Positions 21,651 through 31,818 of a DNA stretch of 64,000 nucleotides are shown piece by piece (position 1 is the first letter of the stretch; the number at the start of each line of letters is the position of its first letter). Source of the DNA: Dickeya lacustris (lineage in GTDB: Bacteria; Pseudomonadota; Gammaproteobacteria; Enterobacterales; Enterobacteriaceae); the NCBI RefSeq assembly GCF_029635795.1, contig NZ_CP114280.1:186001-250000 (forward strand), in the 5' to 3' direction. The notes beneath the pieces are model-generated. The model did not search any database. It was not told the origin of the DNA and worked only from the letters and a program-made list of their open reading frames with translations. The translations under genes and the position numbers were made by a program.

Positions 21651-21959
21651 GTTGTCTCTCTGTGGCCTGAAATCGGATAAGGCGCGATTTTACTCACGGA
21701 TGCGGGCGAATAGTACAGGGTACTCATGGTAAACCATCCGTGCTGCGGGCAGAAGTTGGAATCATGGATACCCTTATGGTCTTATCGTGTTGAATCGAGT
21801 CAGGTTCCGCTATGACAAGGGGTGACGTGGTGCACATAAAGACAACGATTGCACCCGAGATTGGGGAAAACACCCTTGTCGGCGGGGGTAGCAAAGCGGT
21901 ATGGTTAGCGCAGGCGTTTTGCGCATAACGAATTTTGACAGTTAATGAAGGGTAGAAAA
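21651..21959. other. Intergenic region between sbcB and tmaR
   Basis: About 309 bases separate the divergent sbcB and tmaR starts and should hold both promoters. I could not pick out a confident -35/-10 pair. No gene or strong hairpin is seen. Confidence 0.4.
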
Positions 21960-22298
21960 ATGGATAAAGGTAACACTAAGCCATGTTTCCAGGATGTGCT
22001 GGAATTTGTGCGTATGTTCCGTCGTAAAAACAAGTTGCAGCGCGAAATTACGGACAATGAAAAGAAAGTCCGTGATAACCAGAAGCGCGTGCTGCTGTTA
22101 GATAACCTGAGTGAATATATTAAGCCGGGTATGTCCATTGAGGATATCCAGAATATTATTGCCAATATGCGCAGTGACTATGAAGACCGCGTTGATGAAT
22201 ACATCATCAAAAATGCTGAGCTTTCAAAAGAGCGCCGCGAATTGTCTCGCCGTATTAAAGAAATGGGTGAAATCAAAGCCCCGGTAGAAACAAAGTAA
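21960..22298 (+). CDS. tmaR: TmaR (YeeX), PTS system polar-localisation regulator
   Basis: This is a small coiled-coil protein (112 residues) that matches E. coli YeeX/TmaR almost end to end ([53 protein letters not shown]). TmaR tethers PTS enzyme I at the cell pole in E. coli and thereby tunes sugar uptake. ATG 21960 follows a GAAGGG ribosome-binding site and is preferred over the ATG 15 bases upstream. Heptad-rich charged helices fill most of the protein. Confidence 0.92.
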   Translation: MDKGNTKPCFQDVLEFVRMFRRKNKLQREITDNEKKVRDNQKRVLLLDNLSEYIKPGMSIEDIQNIIANMRSDYEDRVDEYIIKNAELSKERRELSRRIKEMGEIKAPVETK

Positions 22299-22316
22299 AA
22301 TCGTGCCGTTTATCAT

Positions 22317-22349
22317 CAGGGCCTGCTCTGGCCCTGGTGTCTTTTCCCT
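22317..22349 (+). terminator. Terminator after tmaR
   Basis: The hairpin CAGGGCC/GGCCCTG (22317-22336) followed by the pyrimidine-rich GTGTCTTTTCCC tract lies 19 bases past the tmaR stop. The remaining roughly 300 bases up to comEC show no gene. Confidence 0.7.
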
Positions 22350-22644
22350 CAGTCCCTTCATCTCGTTTACCTCAGCGGCCATGCTTGCTGCCATTGCCGA
22401 TAGTGTTCGGTATTGCTGATATGCACAGCATCCTGTTTATGCCGTGAGCCCGTCAATCAGGTTCCTTTTCTGGCGCTATACATAGCGAGCGGCTTCGCAA
22501 TTTTTGATGTCATCGTATGGCGATACGTTTTTTTTTGCGTACCCGCTTCCTGGTTCTTCACTCTCGTCTCGCCTTAATTAATGCCGGTTGGCAAAGTTCC
22601 TGCGCAATCATCACCCGACTATGGGGGTGAAAGGGAGGTGAGCT

Positions 22645-24903
22645 ATCAGACTGTCACTCAATCACCTGGCGGTTATCGGCGTCAGCGGCCCGTTAGTGCT
22701 GCTGTTTCTGCCAGAGTTGCCCAATGAACGCGCCTTGTTGTGGGGTGTTCCGCTGTTGTGGCTTATCCGAACACGCTTCTCTGCGGTGGGCCTTATGGCG
22801 TTGAGCCTGTGTTGGAGTCTTTATAACGGTAGGGTGATGATGAATCAGATTGACCAACTAACCCAACGCCCGGTTGTCGCCCAAGTGCGCATAGAGAGCG
22901 TGAGATTTAATCAGGCGGAGGCAAGTCATGCCGTGGTCAGGCTATCAAAAATAGACGATGAGTGGGTGTTCCCACCTATTTTCGCACGTGTGACGCTCCC
23001 ATCGATGATGCAAAACTGGTGTGGCGGGCAGCGCTGGATACTACGCCTGAGTATGCGCCCGGTACATAGCCGGTTAAATGAAGGTGGGTTTGATCGCCAG
23101 CGCTGGGCGTTGGCAAAAGCACAACCGCTGACGGCGCGCGTGTTGTCTGCCGAACCCGTGTCATCGGCATGTGGCGCCCGCCAATCACTGGTCACAGTAG
23201 TTGAACAACAAACCCAAACACTGCCATGGCACGCGATCATACTGGCGTTGGCGGTGGGCGAAATGGAGAGGGTTGATGCCCCGGTGTTAGACGTGTTACG
23301 CCAGACGGGGACACTGCATCTGATGGCTATCTCTGGTTTACACATTGCGCTGGCTGCGTTGTTTGGCTTTGGAGTGGCAAGGGCTGTGCAAATGTTGTTG
23401 CCCGTTCACCGGATACAGCATGTTTTTCCCTTGTGGTGTGGATGGGTATTGGCATGGAGTTATGTATGGCTCGCCGGAGGCAACCCACCAGCGGTGAGAG
23501 CGGCGCTGGCGCTATCATGTTGGACAGTGTTGCGATTATGTCATGTGTCGGTGTCTTCCTGGCAGGTGTGGTTGTGGTGTCTCGCGTTGGTATTGGTTTT
23601 CGACCCGCTCAGTGTGCTGTCTGACAGCTTTTGGCTATCGGCGCTGGCGGTTGCTTCACTGATCTTTTGGTATCAATGGGTGCCGTTACCGGTGTCGATG
23701 CAGCGACGTAAGCGCTGGTTCTGGTTACGTGGGTTACATGTGCAACTGGGTATGATGCTGTTGTTGATGCCACTGCAAATTCTGTTATTCCAGGGGATAA
23801 GCATGAGTGCATTGCCTGCCAATCTCTGGGCGGTGCCGCTGGTCTCGCTGATAACGACCCCGCTTATATTGATAGCGCTGTTGCTGATGTGGGCACCCGG
23901 TGTTGCACAGGGGGTATGGTGGCTGGCCGACCGATCGTTGGCGCTGGTTTTCGCACCGCTGGTGACGTTGCCGCCGGGGTGGTTGCCTTTAGGACAAACG
24001 CTAGTCAGTGCGAGTGTCGCAGGGTGGGCGGCAGTGATTATCTGGCGCTTCGGCTGGTGGAGAACCTACCCGCTGAGTGTGCTGGCGTTGATTCTGGTGA
24101 TGCTGCTGCGCCCAAAGCCGCATGCGCCATCATGGCGGGTAGACATGCTGGATATCGGGCACGGTTTGGCCATCGTGATTGAGCGAAATGGCAAGGCCTG
24201 GCTTTATGATACCGGCCCCAGTTGGGAAGGTGGCGAAAGCGCCAGTCGGGAGATTTTGCCGTATCTAAAATGGCGGGGGCTGCAATTACAAGGGGTCGTT
24301 ATTAGCCATAGCCACCTTGACCATCGTGGTGGATGGGCAACGCTACAAGCGGTCTACCCTCAGATACCGGTGTACAGCTCGCAGTATGATGCTACCCATC
24401 GGCCTTGTGTAACGGGGGAAAGCTGGCGCTGGCAGGGGCTGACATTTCGCGTACTGTGGCCGCCGGTGCGGGCGGTGAATGCAGGCAACCATGATTCGTG
24501 TGTGATCCGGGTAGACGACGGGCGCTACAGTGTATTGCTGACCGGTGATTTAGAGCAGGAGGATGAGGCAAGGCTGTTGAAAACGCAGCGTCACGCTTTA
24601 GCGGCCGACATTCTGCAAGTGCCTCATCATGGCAGTAATACCTCATCATCGGCACCATTTTTACGCGCGGTGGGGGCAGACTGGGTTATGTCATCCAATT
24701 CTCGCTATAACCCGTGGCGCTTACCGGCAAGACGCGTGACGCAGCGTTATCGCCAAATGGGGATAGCGTGGCGTGATACTGCCCATAGCGGTCAATTGAG
24801 TGTGCGTTTTTTCACCGATGACATACAAATATTGCGCTACAGGGGGGAAATATCGCCTCGCTGGTATCATCGGTGGTTTGGCGCGGGTGAGGATAACGAG
24901 TAA
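22645..24903 (+). CDS. comEC: ComEC/Rec2 family DNA uptake channel protein (YcaI)
   Basis: This is a large polytopic membrane protein. It has an N-terminal OB-like extracellular domain, the ComEC membrane core ([19 protein letters not shown]) and a C-terminal metallo-beta-lactamase-like domain ([35 protein letters not shown]). In competent bacteria it carries single-stranded DNA across the inner membrane; in enterobacteria its role is unclear. The gene precedes msbA as in E. coli. The start is uncertain. A very strong AAGGGAGGTGA (22631-22641) is followed by ATC at 22645 and CTG at 22651, while the first GTG in frame (22696) would cut into the first membrane helix. Confidence 0.9.
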   Translation: MRLSLNHLAVIGVSGPLVLLFLPELPNERALLWGVPLLWLIRTRFSAVGLMALSLCWSLYNGRVMMNQIDQLTQRPVVAQVRIESVRFNQAEASHAVVRLSKIDDEWVFPPIFARVTLPSMMQNWCGGQRWILRLSMRPVHSRLNEGGFDRQRWALAKAQPLTARVLSAEPVSSACGARQSLVTVVEQQTQTLPWHAIILALAVGEMERVDAPVLDVLRQTGTLHLMAISGLHIALAALFGFGVARAVQMLLPVHRIQHVFPLWCGWVLAWSYVWLAGGNPPAVRAALALSCWTVLRLCHVSVSSWQVWLWCLALVLVFDPLSVLSDSFWLSALAVASLIFWYQWVPLPVSMQRRKRWFWLRGLHVQLGMMLLLMPLQILLFQGISMSALPANLWAVPLVSLITTPLILIALLLMWAPGVAQGVWWLADRSLALVFAPLVTLPPGWLPLGQTLVSASVAGWAAVIIWRFGWWRTYPLSVLALILVMLLRPKPHAPSWRVDMLDIGHGLAIVIERNGKAWLYDTGPSWEGGESASREILPYLKWRGLQLQGVVISHSHLDHRGGWATLQAVYPQIPVYSSQYDATHRPCVTGESWRWQGLTFRVLWPPVRAVNAGNHDSCVIRVDDGRYSVLLTGDLEQEDEARLLKTQRHALAADILQVPHHGSNTSSSAPFLRAVGADWVMSSNSRYNPWRLPARRVTQRYRQMGIAWRDTAHSGQLSVRFFTDDIQILRYRGEISPRWYHRWFGAGEDNE

Positions 24904-24940
24904 TATATGCGGCTGTTTATCAAAAGCTCAGGTTTATTGC

Positions 24941-26689
24941 ATGATGAATGATAAAGATCTCTCCACCTGGCAGACATTTCGTCGCCTATGGCCGATGATC
25001 GCTCCTTTTAAAGCCGGGCTTGCCGTCGCAGCGGTGGCGCTGGTGATTAACGCCGCTGGCGATACGTTAATGCTGTCACTGCTAAAACCGCTGTTAGATG
25101 ACGGGTTTGGCAAAGCCGATCGCAGTGTGTTGGTGTGGATGCCGCTGGCTATCATCGGGCTGATGATTATGCGCGGGATCTCCAGCTATATCTCCAGTTA
25201 TTGTGTCGCCTGGGTGTCTGGCAAAGTGGTGATGAATATGCGCCGTCGCCTGTTCAGTCACATTATGGGCATGCCGGTCTCCTTCTTTGACCAGCAATCT
25301 ACCGGCACCTTACTTTCACGCATTACCTATGATTCAGAGCAGGTTGCCTCATCGTCGTCTAACGCGTTGGTGACGGTTGTCAGGGAAGGGGCGTCAATTC
25401 TGGGTCTGTTTGTACTGATGTTTTGGTATAGCTGGCAACTGTCGCTGATTCTGGTTCTGATTGCACCGATTGTTTCTTACAGTATGCGCGTGGTGTCAAA
25501 GCGTTTTCGCAGTATCAGTAAGAACATGCAAAACACCATGGGTTTGGTGACGACAAGCGCCGAACAGATGCTGAAAGGGCACAAAGAAGTGCTGATCTTC
25601 GGCGGTCAGAAAGTTGAGGTTGAACGCTTTGATGAGGTGAGCAATCGCATGCGCCAGCAGGGCATGAAAATGGTGTCAGCCTCCTCCATTTCTGATCCTG
25701 TGGTCCAGCTTATCGCTTCGTTGGCGCTGGCGTTTGTATTGTATGCCGCAAGCTTCCCATCGGTCATGGAAACGTTGACGGCCGGGACGATTACCGTCGT
25801 GTTTTCCTCCATGTTTACGCTGATGCGGCCATTGAAGTCGCTCACTAACGTCAATTCCCAGTTCCAGCGCGGTATGGCAGCTTGCCAGACGCTGTTTACC
25901 ATTCTGGATTTGGAACAAGAGAAGGACACCGGAACCCGGGTATTGCAGCAGTCGAAAGGCGATATCGTGTTCCAGAATGTTGACTTTGCGTATCCAGGTA
26001 AAGAGTCGCTGGCGCTGAAAAACATTAATCTGCATATCCCGCCGGGCAAAACCGTCGCACTGGTTGGGCGTTCTGGGTCTGGAAAATCGACCATTGCCAA
26101 TCTCATTACCCGTTTTTATGACATTCAAGCGGGGAGTATTCTGGTAGACGGGCACGATCTGCGAGAGTATTCGCTGGCATCGCTGCGCAGCCAGGTTGCG
26201 CTGGTTTCACAAAATGTGCATCTGTTCAACGATACGATTGCCAATAACATTGCCTATGCCTGTGGCGACCGCTACAGCCGCGAAGACATTGAACGGGCGG
26301 CAAAAATGGCCCATGCCATGGATTTCATTAGTAAGCTGGAACACGGCATGGATACCGTAATTGGCGAGAATGGCGTGCTGCTATCCGGTGGTCAGCGCCA
26401 GCGTATCGCTATTGCCCGTGCGTTATTGCGCGATTGTCCCATCCTGTTGCTTGATGAGGCGACATCCGCATTGGATACCGAATCTGAACGTGCGATTCAG
26501 GCTGCGCTGGATGAGTTGCAGAAAAACCGTACCGCACTGGTGATTGCGCATCGTCTTTCTACCATTGAAAAAGCCGATGAAATTCTGGTGGTTGAAGAGG
26601 GGCAGATTATTGAGCGCGGCCAACATGACGATTTGCTGGCGCGCAATGGCGCTTATGCCCAGCTACACAAGTTGCAGTTTGGCGCGTGA
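24941..26689 (+). CDS. msbA: MsbA, lipid A flippase (ABC transporter)
   Basis: MsbA flips core-lipid A across the inner membrane using ATP. The 582-residue half-transporter has six membrane helices and one ATPase domain: Walker [10 protein letters not shown], signature LSGGQRQR, Walker [12 protein letters not shown] and the H-loop in IAHRLST. The N-terminus ([18 protein letters not shown]) matches E. coli, which fixes the start at 24941. It lies between comEC and lpxK, 13 bases ahead of the latter. Confidence 0.97.
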   Translation: MMNDKDLSTWQTFRRLWPMIAPFKAGLAVAAVALVINAAGDTLMLSLLKPLLDDGFGKADRSVLVWMPLAIIGLMIMRGISSYISSYCVAWVSGKVVMNMRRRLFSHIMGMPVSFFDQQSTGTLLSRITYDSEQVASSSSNALVTVVREGASILGLFVLMFWYSWQLSLILVLIAPIVSYSMRVVSKRFRSISKNMQNTMGLVTTSAEQMLKGHKEVLIFGGQKVEVERFDEVSNRMRQQGMKMVSASSISDPVVQLIASLALAFVLYAASFPSVMETLTAGTITVVFSSMFTLMRPLKSLTNVNSQFQRGMAACQTLFTILDLEQEKDTGTRVLQQSKGDIVFQNVDFAYPGKESLALKNINLHIPPGKTVALVGRSGSGKSTIANLITRFYDIQAGSILVDGHDLREYSLASLRSQVALVSQNVHLFNDTIANNIAYACGDRYSREDIERAAKMAHAMDFISKLEHGMDTVIGENGVLLSGGQRQRIAIARALLRDCPILLLDEATSALDTESERAIQAALDELQKNRTALVIAHRLSTIEKADEILVVEEGQIIERGQHDDLLARNGAYAQLHKLQFGA

Positions 26690-26702
26690 CTGAGTCTGGC
26701 CG

Positions 26703-27716
26703 ATGATTGAACGTATCTGGTCGGGGCGCTCACGGCTTTATTGGTTGCTGCTGCCATTGTCGTTGCTTTATGGCGTGATAAGCGGCCTTATTCGCATGAG
26801 TTACCGTTATGGTTTGCGCCCGGTCTGGCGCGCGCCTGTACCGGTGGTTGTGGTGGGCAATTTGACTGCTGGCGGCAATGGCAAAACACCGGTGGTTATC
26901 TGGCTGGTTGAGCAACTGCAACAGCGCGGCTATCGTGTCGGTGTGGTGTCGCGCGGGTATGGCGGCCATGCCGAGCATTACCCGCTGTGCGTGACCTCGC
27001 AGGTTACGGCGCAACAGGCGGGCGATGAGCCAGTGCTGATTTTTCAGCGCACCGGTGCTGCAGTGGCTGTCGCACCCAAGCGCCGTGAGGCGATAGCGGC
27101 ATTGCTGGCGCGCCAGCCGCTGGATATCGTAATAACGGATGATGGGTTGCAACATTACGCACTGGCTCGTGATGTAGAGTTGGTGGTCGTTGACGGCGCA
27201 AGGCGTTTCGGCAATGGATGGTGGTTGCCCGCAGGCCCTTTACGGGAGCGGGTCTCGCGCCTGAAAACGGTTGATGCGGTGATTACCAATGGCGGGCAGG
27301 CTGAGGCGGGAGAGATTCCGATGCAACTGGTCGCTCGTGAGGCGGTGAACCTGCTCACGGGGGAGCGCCGTGCGGTGTCTTCGCTTTCACCGTTGGTGGC
27401 GATGGCTGGCATCGGGCATCCGCCGCGCTTTTTTGCCACGCTGCGGTCGTTAGGTGCAACGCTTGTGCAAGAAGTGGCGTTTGCCGATCATCAACATTGG
27501 CAACCTCGGCAATTGCAGGCCCTGACCACGGATCGGCATCAGCCATTGATCATGACAGAGAAAGATGCGGTGAAATGCCGTACATTTGCTTGCGCCAATT
27601 GGTGGTATTTACCGGTTGATGCAACGCTGCCCGCGCCCGCATCCTTGTCATTGTTACAGAAAATAACACAAACCATTGAAAAATATCGCAAAGCGAGCGA
27701 TGTGGACGCAGAGTGA
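26703..27716 (+). CDS. lpxK: LpxK, tetraacyldisaccharide 4'-kinase
   Basis: LpxK phosphorylates the 4' position of the lipid A disaccharide precursor at the inner membrane. It has an N-terminal membrane-associated helix ([20 protein letters not shown]), the Walker A segment [17 protein letters not shown] and the Walker B-like [12 protein letters not shown]. The 337-residue length is usual. It is translated closely after msbA, the classic lipid A pair. Confidence 0.96.
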   Translation: MIERIWSGRSRLYWLLLPLSLLYGVISGLIRMSYRYGLRPVWRAPVPVVVVGNLTAGGNGKTPVVIWLVEQLQQRGYRVGVVSRGYGGHAEHYPLCVTSQVTAQQAGDEPVLIFQRTGAAVAVAPKRREAIAALLARQPLDIVITDDGLQHYALARDVELVVVDGARRFGNGWWLPAGPLRERVSRLKTVDAVITNGGQAEAGEIPMQLVAREAVNLLTGERRAVSSLSPLVAMAGIGHPPRFFATLRSLGATLVQEVAFADHQHWQPRQLQALTTDRHQPLIMTEKDAVKCRTFACANWWYLPVDATLPAPASLSLLQKITQTIEKYRKASDVDAE

Positions 27717-27753
27717 CAGCGGTTCAGACGGCTCGCTTTTTGATGGAGGAAGT

Positions 27754-27936
27754 ATGGATCATCGTTTGCTCGAAATCGTGGCATGTCCGGTATGTAATGG
27801 GAAACTGGTTTTTGATCAGGAAAAACAAGAGCTGATTTGCAAGGCGGAAGGGTTAGCGTATCCGGTAAGAGACGGTATTCCCGTGCTGTTGGAAAATGAA
27901 GCCCGTACACTCACTCCCGACGAGATGGCGCAATAA
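27754..27936 (+). CDS. ycaR: YcaR, Trm112 family small protein
   Basis: This 60-residue protein matches the YcaR/Trm112 family ([33 protein letters not shown]). The family often binds zinc or stabilises methyltransferases, but here only the single CPVC pair is present. ATG 27754 has a TGGAGGA ribosome-binding site. Its stop abuts the kdsB start. The lpxK-ycaR-kdsB order is that of E. coli. Confidence 0.92.
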   Translation: MDHRLLEIVACPVCNGKLVFDQEKQELICKAEGLAYPVRDGIPVLLENEARTLTPDEMAQ

Positions 27937-28695
27937 ATGACCTTTACCGCAATTATTCCTGCCCGCTATGCCTCGACCCGCTTGCCGGGAAAACCGCTGG
28001 CGGATATTCAGGGTAAACCGATGGTCGTGCATGTGATGGAGCGTGCGCGTGAATCTGGCGCGAGCCGGGTGATTGTGGCGACCGATCATACCGATGTAGC
28101 GCGCGCCATTGAGCAGGCTGGTGGCGAAGTCTGCATGACCCGCCCTGACCACAGTTCTGGCACCGAACGTCTGGCTGAGGTGATAGAGCATTACCGCTTT
28201 GCGGATGACGAGATTGTCGTCAACGTGCAAGGCGACGAGCCCTTGATTCCACCGGTGATTATCCGCCAGGTGGCTGAGAATCTGGCGGGTAGTCTGGCGG
28301 GAATGGCGACGCTGGCTGTTCCGATAACCGACAGTGAAGAGGCTTTTAACCCCAATGCGGTGAAAGTCGTGACGGATGCGCAGGGTTACGCACTCTATTT
28401 TTCCCGCGCGACCATTCCCTGGGAGCGCGATCGCTTTGCGCAATCGCGTGAAATCATCGGTAATCATTTCCTGCGCCATATCGGTATCTACGCCTACCGT
28501 GCGGGCTTTATCCGCCGCTATGTGGGGTGGGCGCCCAGCGAGCTTGAGAAAATCGAAATGCTCGAGCAGTTGCGTGTGCTGTGGTACGGCGAAAAGATTC
28601 ATGTTGCCGTCGCCAAAGAAGTGCCCAGCGTGGGGGTTGATACCCCGGAAGATTTAGCGCGCGTCAGAGCAATAATGGCGGCGTCATCATATTGA
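27937..28695 (+). CDS. kdsB: KdsB, CMP-KDO synthetase
   Basis: KdsB activates KDO with CTP to CMP-KDO for lipopolysaccharide inner-core synthesis. Signatures include [31 protein letters not shown] and [13 protein letters not shown]. Its 252 residues are close to the E. coli length. It directly follows ycaR and ends before a large intergenic gap that contains its terminator. Confidence 0.96.
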   Translation: MTFTAIIPARYASTRLPGKPLADIQGKPMVVHVMERARESGASRVIVATDHTDVARAIEQAGGEVCMTRPDHSSGTERLAEVIEHYRFADDEIVVNVQGDEPLIPPVIIRQVAENLAGSLAGMATLAVPITDSEEAFNPNAVKVVTDAQGYALYFSRATIPWERDRFAQSREIIGNHFLRHIGIYAYRAGFIRRYVGWAPSELEKIEMLEQLRVLWYGEKIHVAVAKEVPSVGVDTPEDLARVRAIMAASSY

Positions 28696-28732
28696 CCATG
28701 AGAGAGAATGCCCTGCGCCATTGCAGTGAATA

Positions 28733-28858
28733 TGCTGCGTAGTGAATATACCGTTTAGTAAATATATTGTGTGGGGAATACATTGTGCGGTGAATAGATT
28801 CGTTGTTGCAGCGAATACGCTATGGCGATGACGAATACGCAGTGGTGATGAAGAGACG
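28733..28858 (+). repeat. Degenerate tandem GTGAATAnn repeats after kdsB
   Basis: Six or seven imperfect copies of a roughly 15-20 base unit with a GTGAATAC/GAATAT core follow one another (gtgaatatgctgcgta, gtgaatataccgttta, gtaaatatattgtg and so on, ending gacgaatacgcag). They lie between kdsB and its terminator. Spacing is irregular, and no protein frame explains them. Confidence 0.6.
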
Positions 28859-28890
28859 GCGAGACGTTTTATAATCCGGGGTGTTTTATC

Positions 28891-28923
28891 AGCGCGTTGC
28901 CGGTAGGCAAGGCGCTTTTTTTA
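28891..28923 (+). terminator. Terminator of the comEC-kdsB transcription unit
   Basis: The stem AGCGC-G-TTGCC / GGCAA-G-GCGCT (one G/G mismatch, loop GGTA) is followed by seven Ts. It lies about 195 bases after kdsB. Confidence 0.85.
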
Positions 28924-29323
28924 TGCGCGGCGACGTACATTCACCATCGTCATCCATTACCCCGAGAGCAGAACGCTGGGCCGCTTGTGTGAAGACGACG
29001 GCTGTTCAGCAATGATGGCCTTCATGCTAATCACATTTAGATATTGTTATTCAGGAAATGGTATAGCGTGACTAATAAATATGTGCGTAATCAGGCGAAA
29101 AATAGCCGCCGTGGATGCATAAAGGGTCATCATGACTTATTATTTTGCGGTCTTTTCCCCTGTTCGCGGCGTTGCTGGTTTTCATCCGGCACGGTTTACC
29201 ACCTCTGTCGCTTTTTCCGAATACCCGTGTTTGGGTGTGACGGGGATAATGGCCGTTGATGCGCACCGGTATATGGAAAGGATGAATATACTGACTTTTA
29301 TTGACTAAGGATGGAGCAACATA
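28924..29323. other. Upstream region of the pectate lyase gene
   Basis: About 400 bases with no convincing gene precede the pectate lyase. The ATG at 29324 has an AAGGATGGAGC ribosome-binding region. I looked for a KdgR operator and a CRP site and found no strong match to either. The region probably holds the lyase promoter. Confidence 0.4.
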
Positions 29324-30643
29324 ATGAAAGTGAAAAAAACGTTTTTACCCGTATTGGTTGGTTGCCTGTTAGCAGGTACGGCCGCGCAGAGTCTGGCGGC
29401 CGAGTTCTATCTGGCGCCTAATGGCAGCGATACAGCCAATGGCAGCAAGGCGGCCCCCTGGAAAACCTTTGCCCGCGCGCAACAAACGCTCGCACCGGGC
29501 GACCGCTTGTGGGTGCGTGGCGGTACTTACACGTTTAATGCCGGGTTGAACAGTTGTGCCAGCCAGACGGATATTGTGAATGCGATTACGCTCAACAAAA
29601 GCGGAACGTCTGGCAAGCGTATTGAATACGTCGCGTATACGGGTGAAAAACCGGTATTTGATTTCAGCCAGATGAAAGATGACTGCCGCGTGAAAGGTTT
29701 TAACGTTGTTGCAAGCTGGATCACGCTGAAAGGATTAGAAATTACCGGCGTGCCGCAAAATAACAACAAGAACCATGAATCCTGGGGCGTGTGGATTAAT
29801 GGCAGCAACAACGTGTTTGAGCAACTCAACATTCACCACATTATGGGAACCGGATTATTTTTGAAAAACGGTGCTTATAACACGGTATTGAATACTGATT
29901 CTCACCATAACTATGACCCGTTAACCTCTAATGGCGCGGGGCAGAGTGGTGATGGATTTGGTGCCCATATCGCCGCCGACATGCCGGGCAATATCTTCAG
30001 TGGATGCCGTGCCTGGTCAAACTCTGATGATGGTTTTGACCTTATCAATGCTTACTCGGCGGTGACGATTGAAAACTCATGGGCCTGGTCGCACGGCTAT
30101 TTGCCGGGTACGACCACGTCGTTGGCCGCCGGTAACGGTAATGGCTTTAAGGCTGGTGGGTATGGCGCGCTGTATGTCAGCAACGCCCCGAAACATGTGG
30201 TACGTAATTCCGTTGCCTTCCTGAATAAAGCGGCGGGTTTTTACGCGAATCACCATCCGGTAGCGAATGATTTCTTTAATAACACGTCATTCCAGAATGC
30301 GGTTAACTTTAGCATGCGCGGTATTGATGCCGGTGGTAATGCGGTTTCATTGGGCACGTTGCGTAATAACGTCTCTTATGCTGCCAAATCGCAGTCACTG
30401 CAATATACCGATGGCGCGAATATGCGCTATAACTCATGGAATTTTAACAATGTTATCTCTGATGCTGAATTCCAGGGCGTATCCACAACGGGCTGGGATG
30501 CGGCACGTCAGGCTGACGGCAGTCTGCCGGTGTTGAAAAGTCTGCATCTGGCGGCAGATAGCTGGATGGTGGATAAAGGTGGCGATGTCAAAATCGCCTA
30601 TAAAGGCACCGCCCCGGATCTGGGCGCTTTTGAGCTGAAATAA
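29324..30643 (+). CDS. Secreted pectate lyase, polysaccharide lyase family 9
   Basis: The enzyme cleaves polygalacturonate by beta-elimination. A signal peptide is evident (MKVKKTFLPVLVGCLLAGTA, then AQSLAA). The mature part is a PL9 parallel beta-helix. By analogy with PelL/Pel9A, the calcium site uses Asp210 (SGDGFG), Asp235, Asp236 and Asp239 (NSDDGFD), and the catalytic base is Lys276 (GNGNGFK). All are present, so it should be active. At 439 residues it resembles PelL and PelN of Dickeya; I cannot say which is the orthologue. It is inserted between kdsB and ycbJ, which are neighbours in E. coli. Confidence 0.9.
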   Translation: MKVKKTFLPVLVGCLLAGTAAQSLAAEFYLAPNGSDTANGSKAAPWKTFARAQQTLAPGDRLWVRGGTYTFNAGLNSCASQTDIVNAITLNKSGTSGKRIEYVAYTGEKPVFDFSQMKDDCRVKGFNVVASWITLKGLEITGVPQNNNKNHESWGVWINGSNNVFEQLNIHHIMGTGLFLKNGAYNTVLNTDSHHNYDPLTSNGAGQSGDGFGAHIAADMPGNIFSGCRAWSNSDDGFDLINAYSAVTIENSWAWSHGYLPGTTTSLAAGNGNGFKAGGYGALYVSNAPKHVVRNSVAFLNKAAGFYANHHPVANDFFNNTSFQNAVNFSMRGIDAGGNAVSLGTLRNNVSYAAKSQSLQYTDGANMRYNSWNFNNVISDAEFQGVSTTGWDAARQADGSLPVLKSLHLAADSWMVDKGGDVKIAYKGTAPDLGAFELK

Positions 30644-30901
30644 TCACGCATTGGTGCTGCACTCTGCGTCCGAAGGCCAATTATTGGTATCGTGGCAGTT
30701 GCAGCATGTCCCAAGGCCCTCGCGCCTGTTGATTCAGGCGTGGGGGCGTTCGATACGCCGCTGGGGTTTTCCTGTACCGCCGATGTTTATATTGGCGCAG
30801 TCATCTCCATCCCGCTTTCTTTGATCTGTATTGAAGAAATAATCCTTCCCTGCTCGCATCATAGGCGCGATGTTGCCTGCAACTGTGGGAGTCCACTGCT
30901 T

Positions 30902-31798
30902 ATGGAACTGCTAAAGACCGAATTGAGTACGGTGCTGGGAGAGTCTGTCAGCCGGCTTGAGAGGATCAGTGAGCAACCTTATGCTCACCTCTATGCGTTA
31001 TATGATAATTCAGGTAATGCCATGCCATTGCTGGCAAAAAGTTATATTTGTCAGGGTATTGCGGCGCAAGAGGCCTATAAGCTGACCATGTTGGCGCGTG
31101 AAGGCGACGTCCGTTTGCCGACCGTCTACGGCATGGTGATCACACACCAGGCGCCGTATAAAGAGCTCTTGCTGATTGAGCGGCTGCGTGGGGTGTCGGT
31201 GGAGGCACCTTCGCGCTCACCGGGGCGCTGGGAATTATTGCGCGATCAAATCGTAGAAAATCTGCTGGCCTGGCACCGTATTGACAGCCATGGTTGCGTG
31301 GGGACGGTCGATAGTACACAGGAAAACACCTGGCCTGACTGGTATTGCCAGCGTCTGGAAGTGCTGTGGGCAACGTTGATGAATGTCAATGCGGTACAGT
31401 TAACGCAGCAAGACCGCACGGTGTTGTACCGTTCGCGCCAGAGTCTGTCATCACTGTTTGCTGATTTTGATGACGATTGCGTGCTGGTGCATGGCAATTT
31501 GACGCTACGCAGCATGCTCAAAGACCCGCGCACCGATCAACTGCTCGCGATGATCAATCCCGGCATGATGCTATGGGCTCCGCGCGAGTATGACCTGTTC
31601 CGCCTGTGTGAGGAACCCGGTATGTCAGAGCAGCTGTTTTTTCACTACCTCAAGCAAGCGCCGCTGGCAGAGTCCTTCGTTGGACGCCGCTGGCTATACA
31701 CGCTGTGGGCTGCGGTCTCCCGTTATATTCATACCGGCCAGCTCGATCGCGGCGTGTTCGATACCGCTATTCGTGAGTTACAGCCCTGGCTTGAGTGA
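30902..31798 (+). CDS. ycbJ: YcbJ, phosphotransferase-like family protein
   Basis: The 298-residue protein matches E. coli YcbJ along its length (MELLKTELSTVLGES, LLLIERLRGVSVEAPSRSP, VLVHGNLTLRSMLKD, MMLWAPREYDLFRLCE). It resembles aminoglycoside/choline kinase-like folds, with HGN in place of the usual HGD at the catalytic loop, so activity is uncertain. ATG 30902 gives the family start; the longer frame from 30692 is not supported. Order kdsB...ycbJ-elyC-cmoM is conserved. Confidence 0.9.
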   Translation: MELLKTELSTVLGESVSRLERISEQPYAHLYALYDNSGNAMPLLAKSYICQGIAAQEAYKLTMLAREGDVRLPTVYGMVITHQAPYKELLLIERLRGVSVEAPSRSPGRWELLRDQIVENLLAWHRIDSHGCVGTVDSTQENTWPDWYCQRLEVLWATLMNVNAVQLTQQDRTVLYRSRQSLSSLFADFDDDCVLVHGNLTLRSMLKDPRTDQLLAMINPGMMLWAPREYDLFRLCEEPGMSEQLFFHYLKQAPLAESFVGRRWLYTLWAAVSRYIHTGQLDRGVFDTAIRELQPWLE

Positions 31799-31818
31799 TG
31801 GGCAGGGCTGTACCGAGG

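Noticed and set aside
29044..29259. Small frames upstream of the pectate lyase
   Set aside because: Short, unsupported by ribosome-binding sites and unlike known leader peptides.
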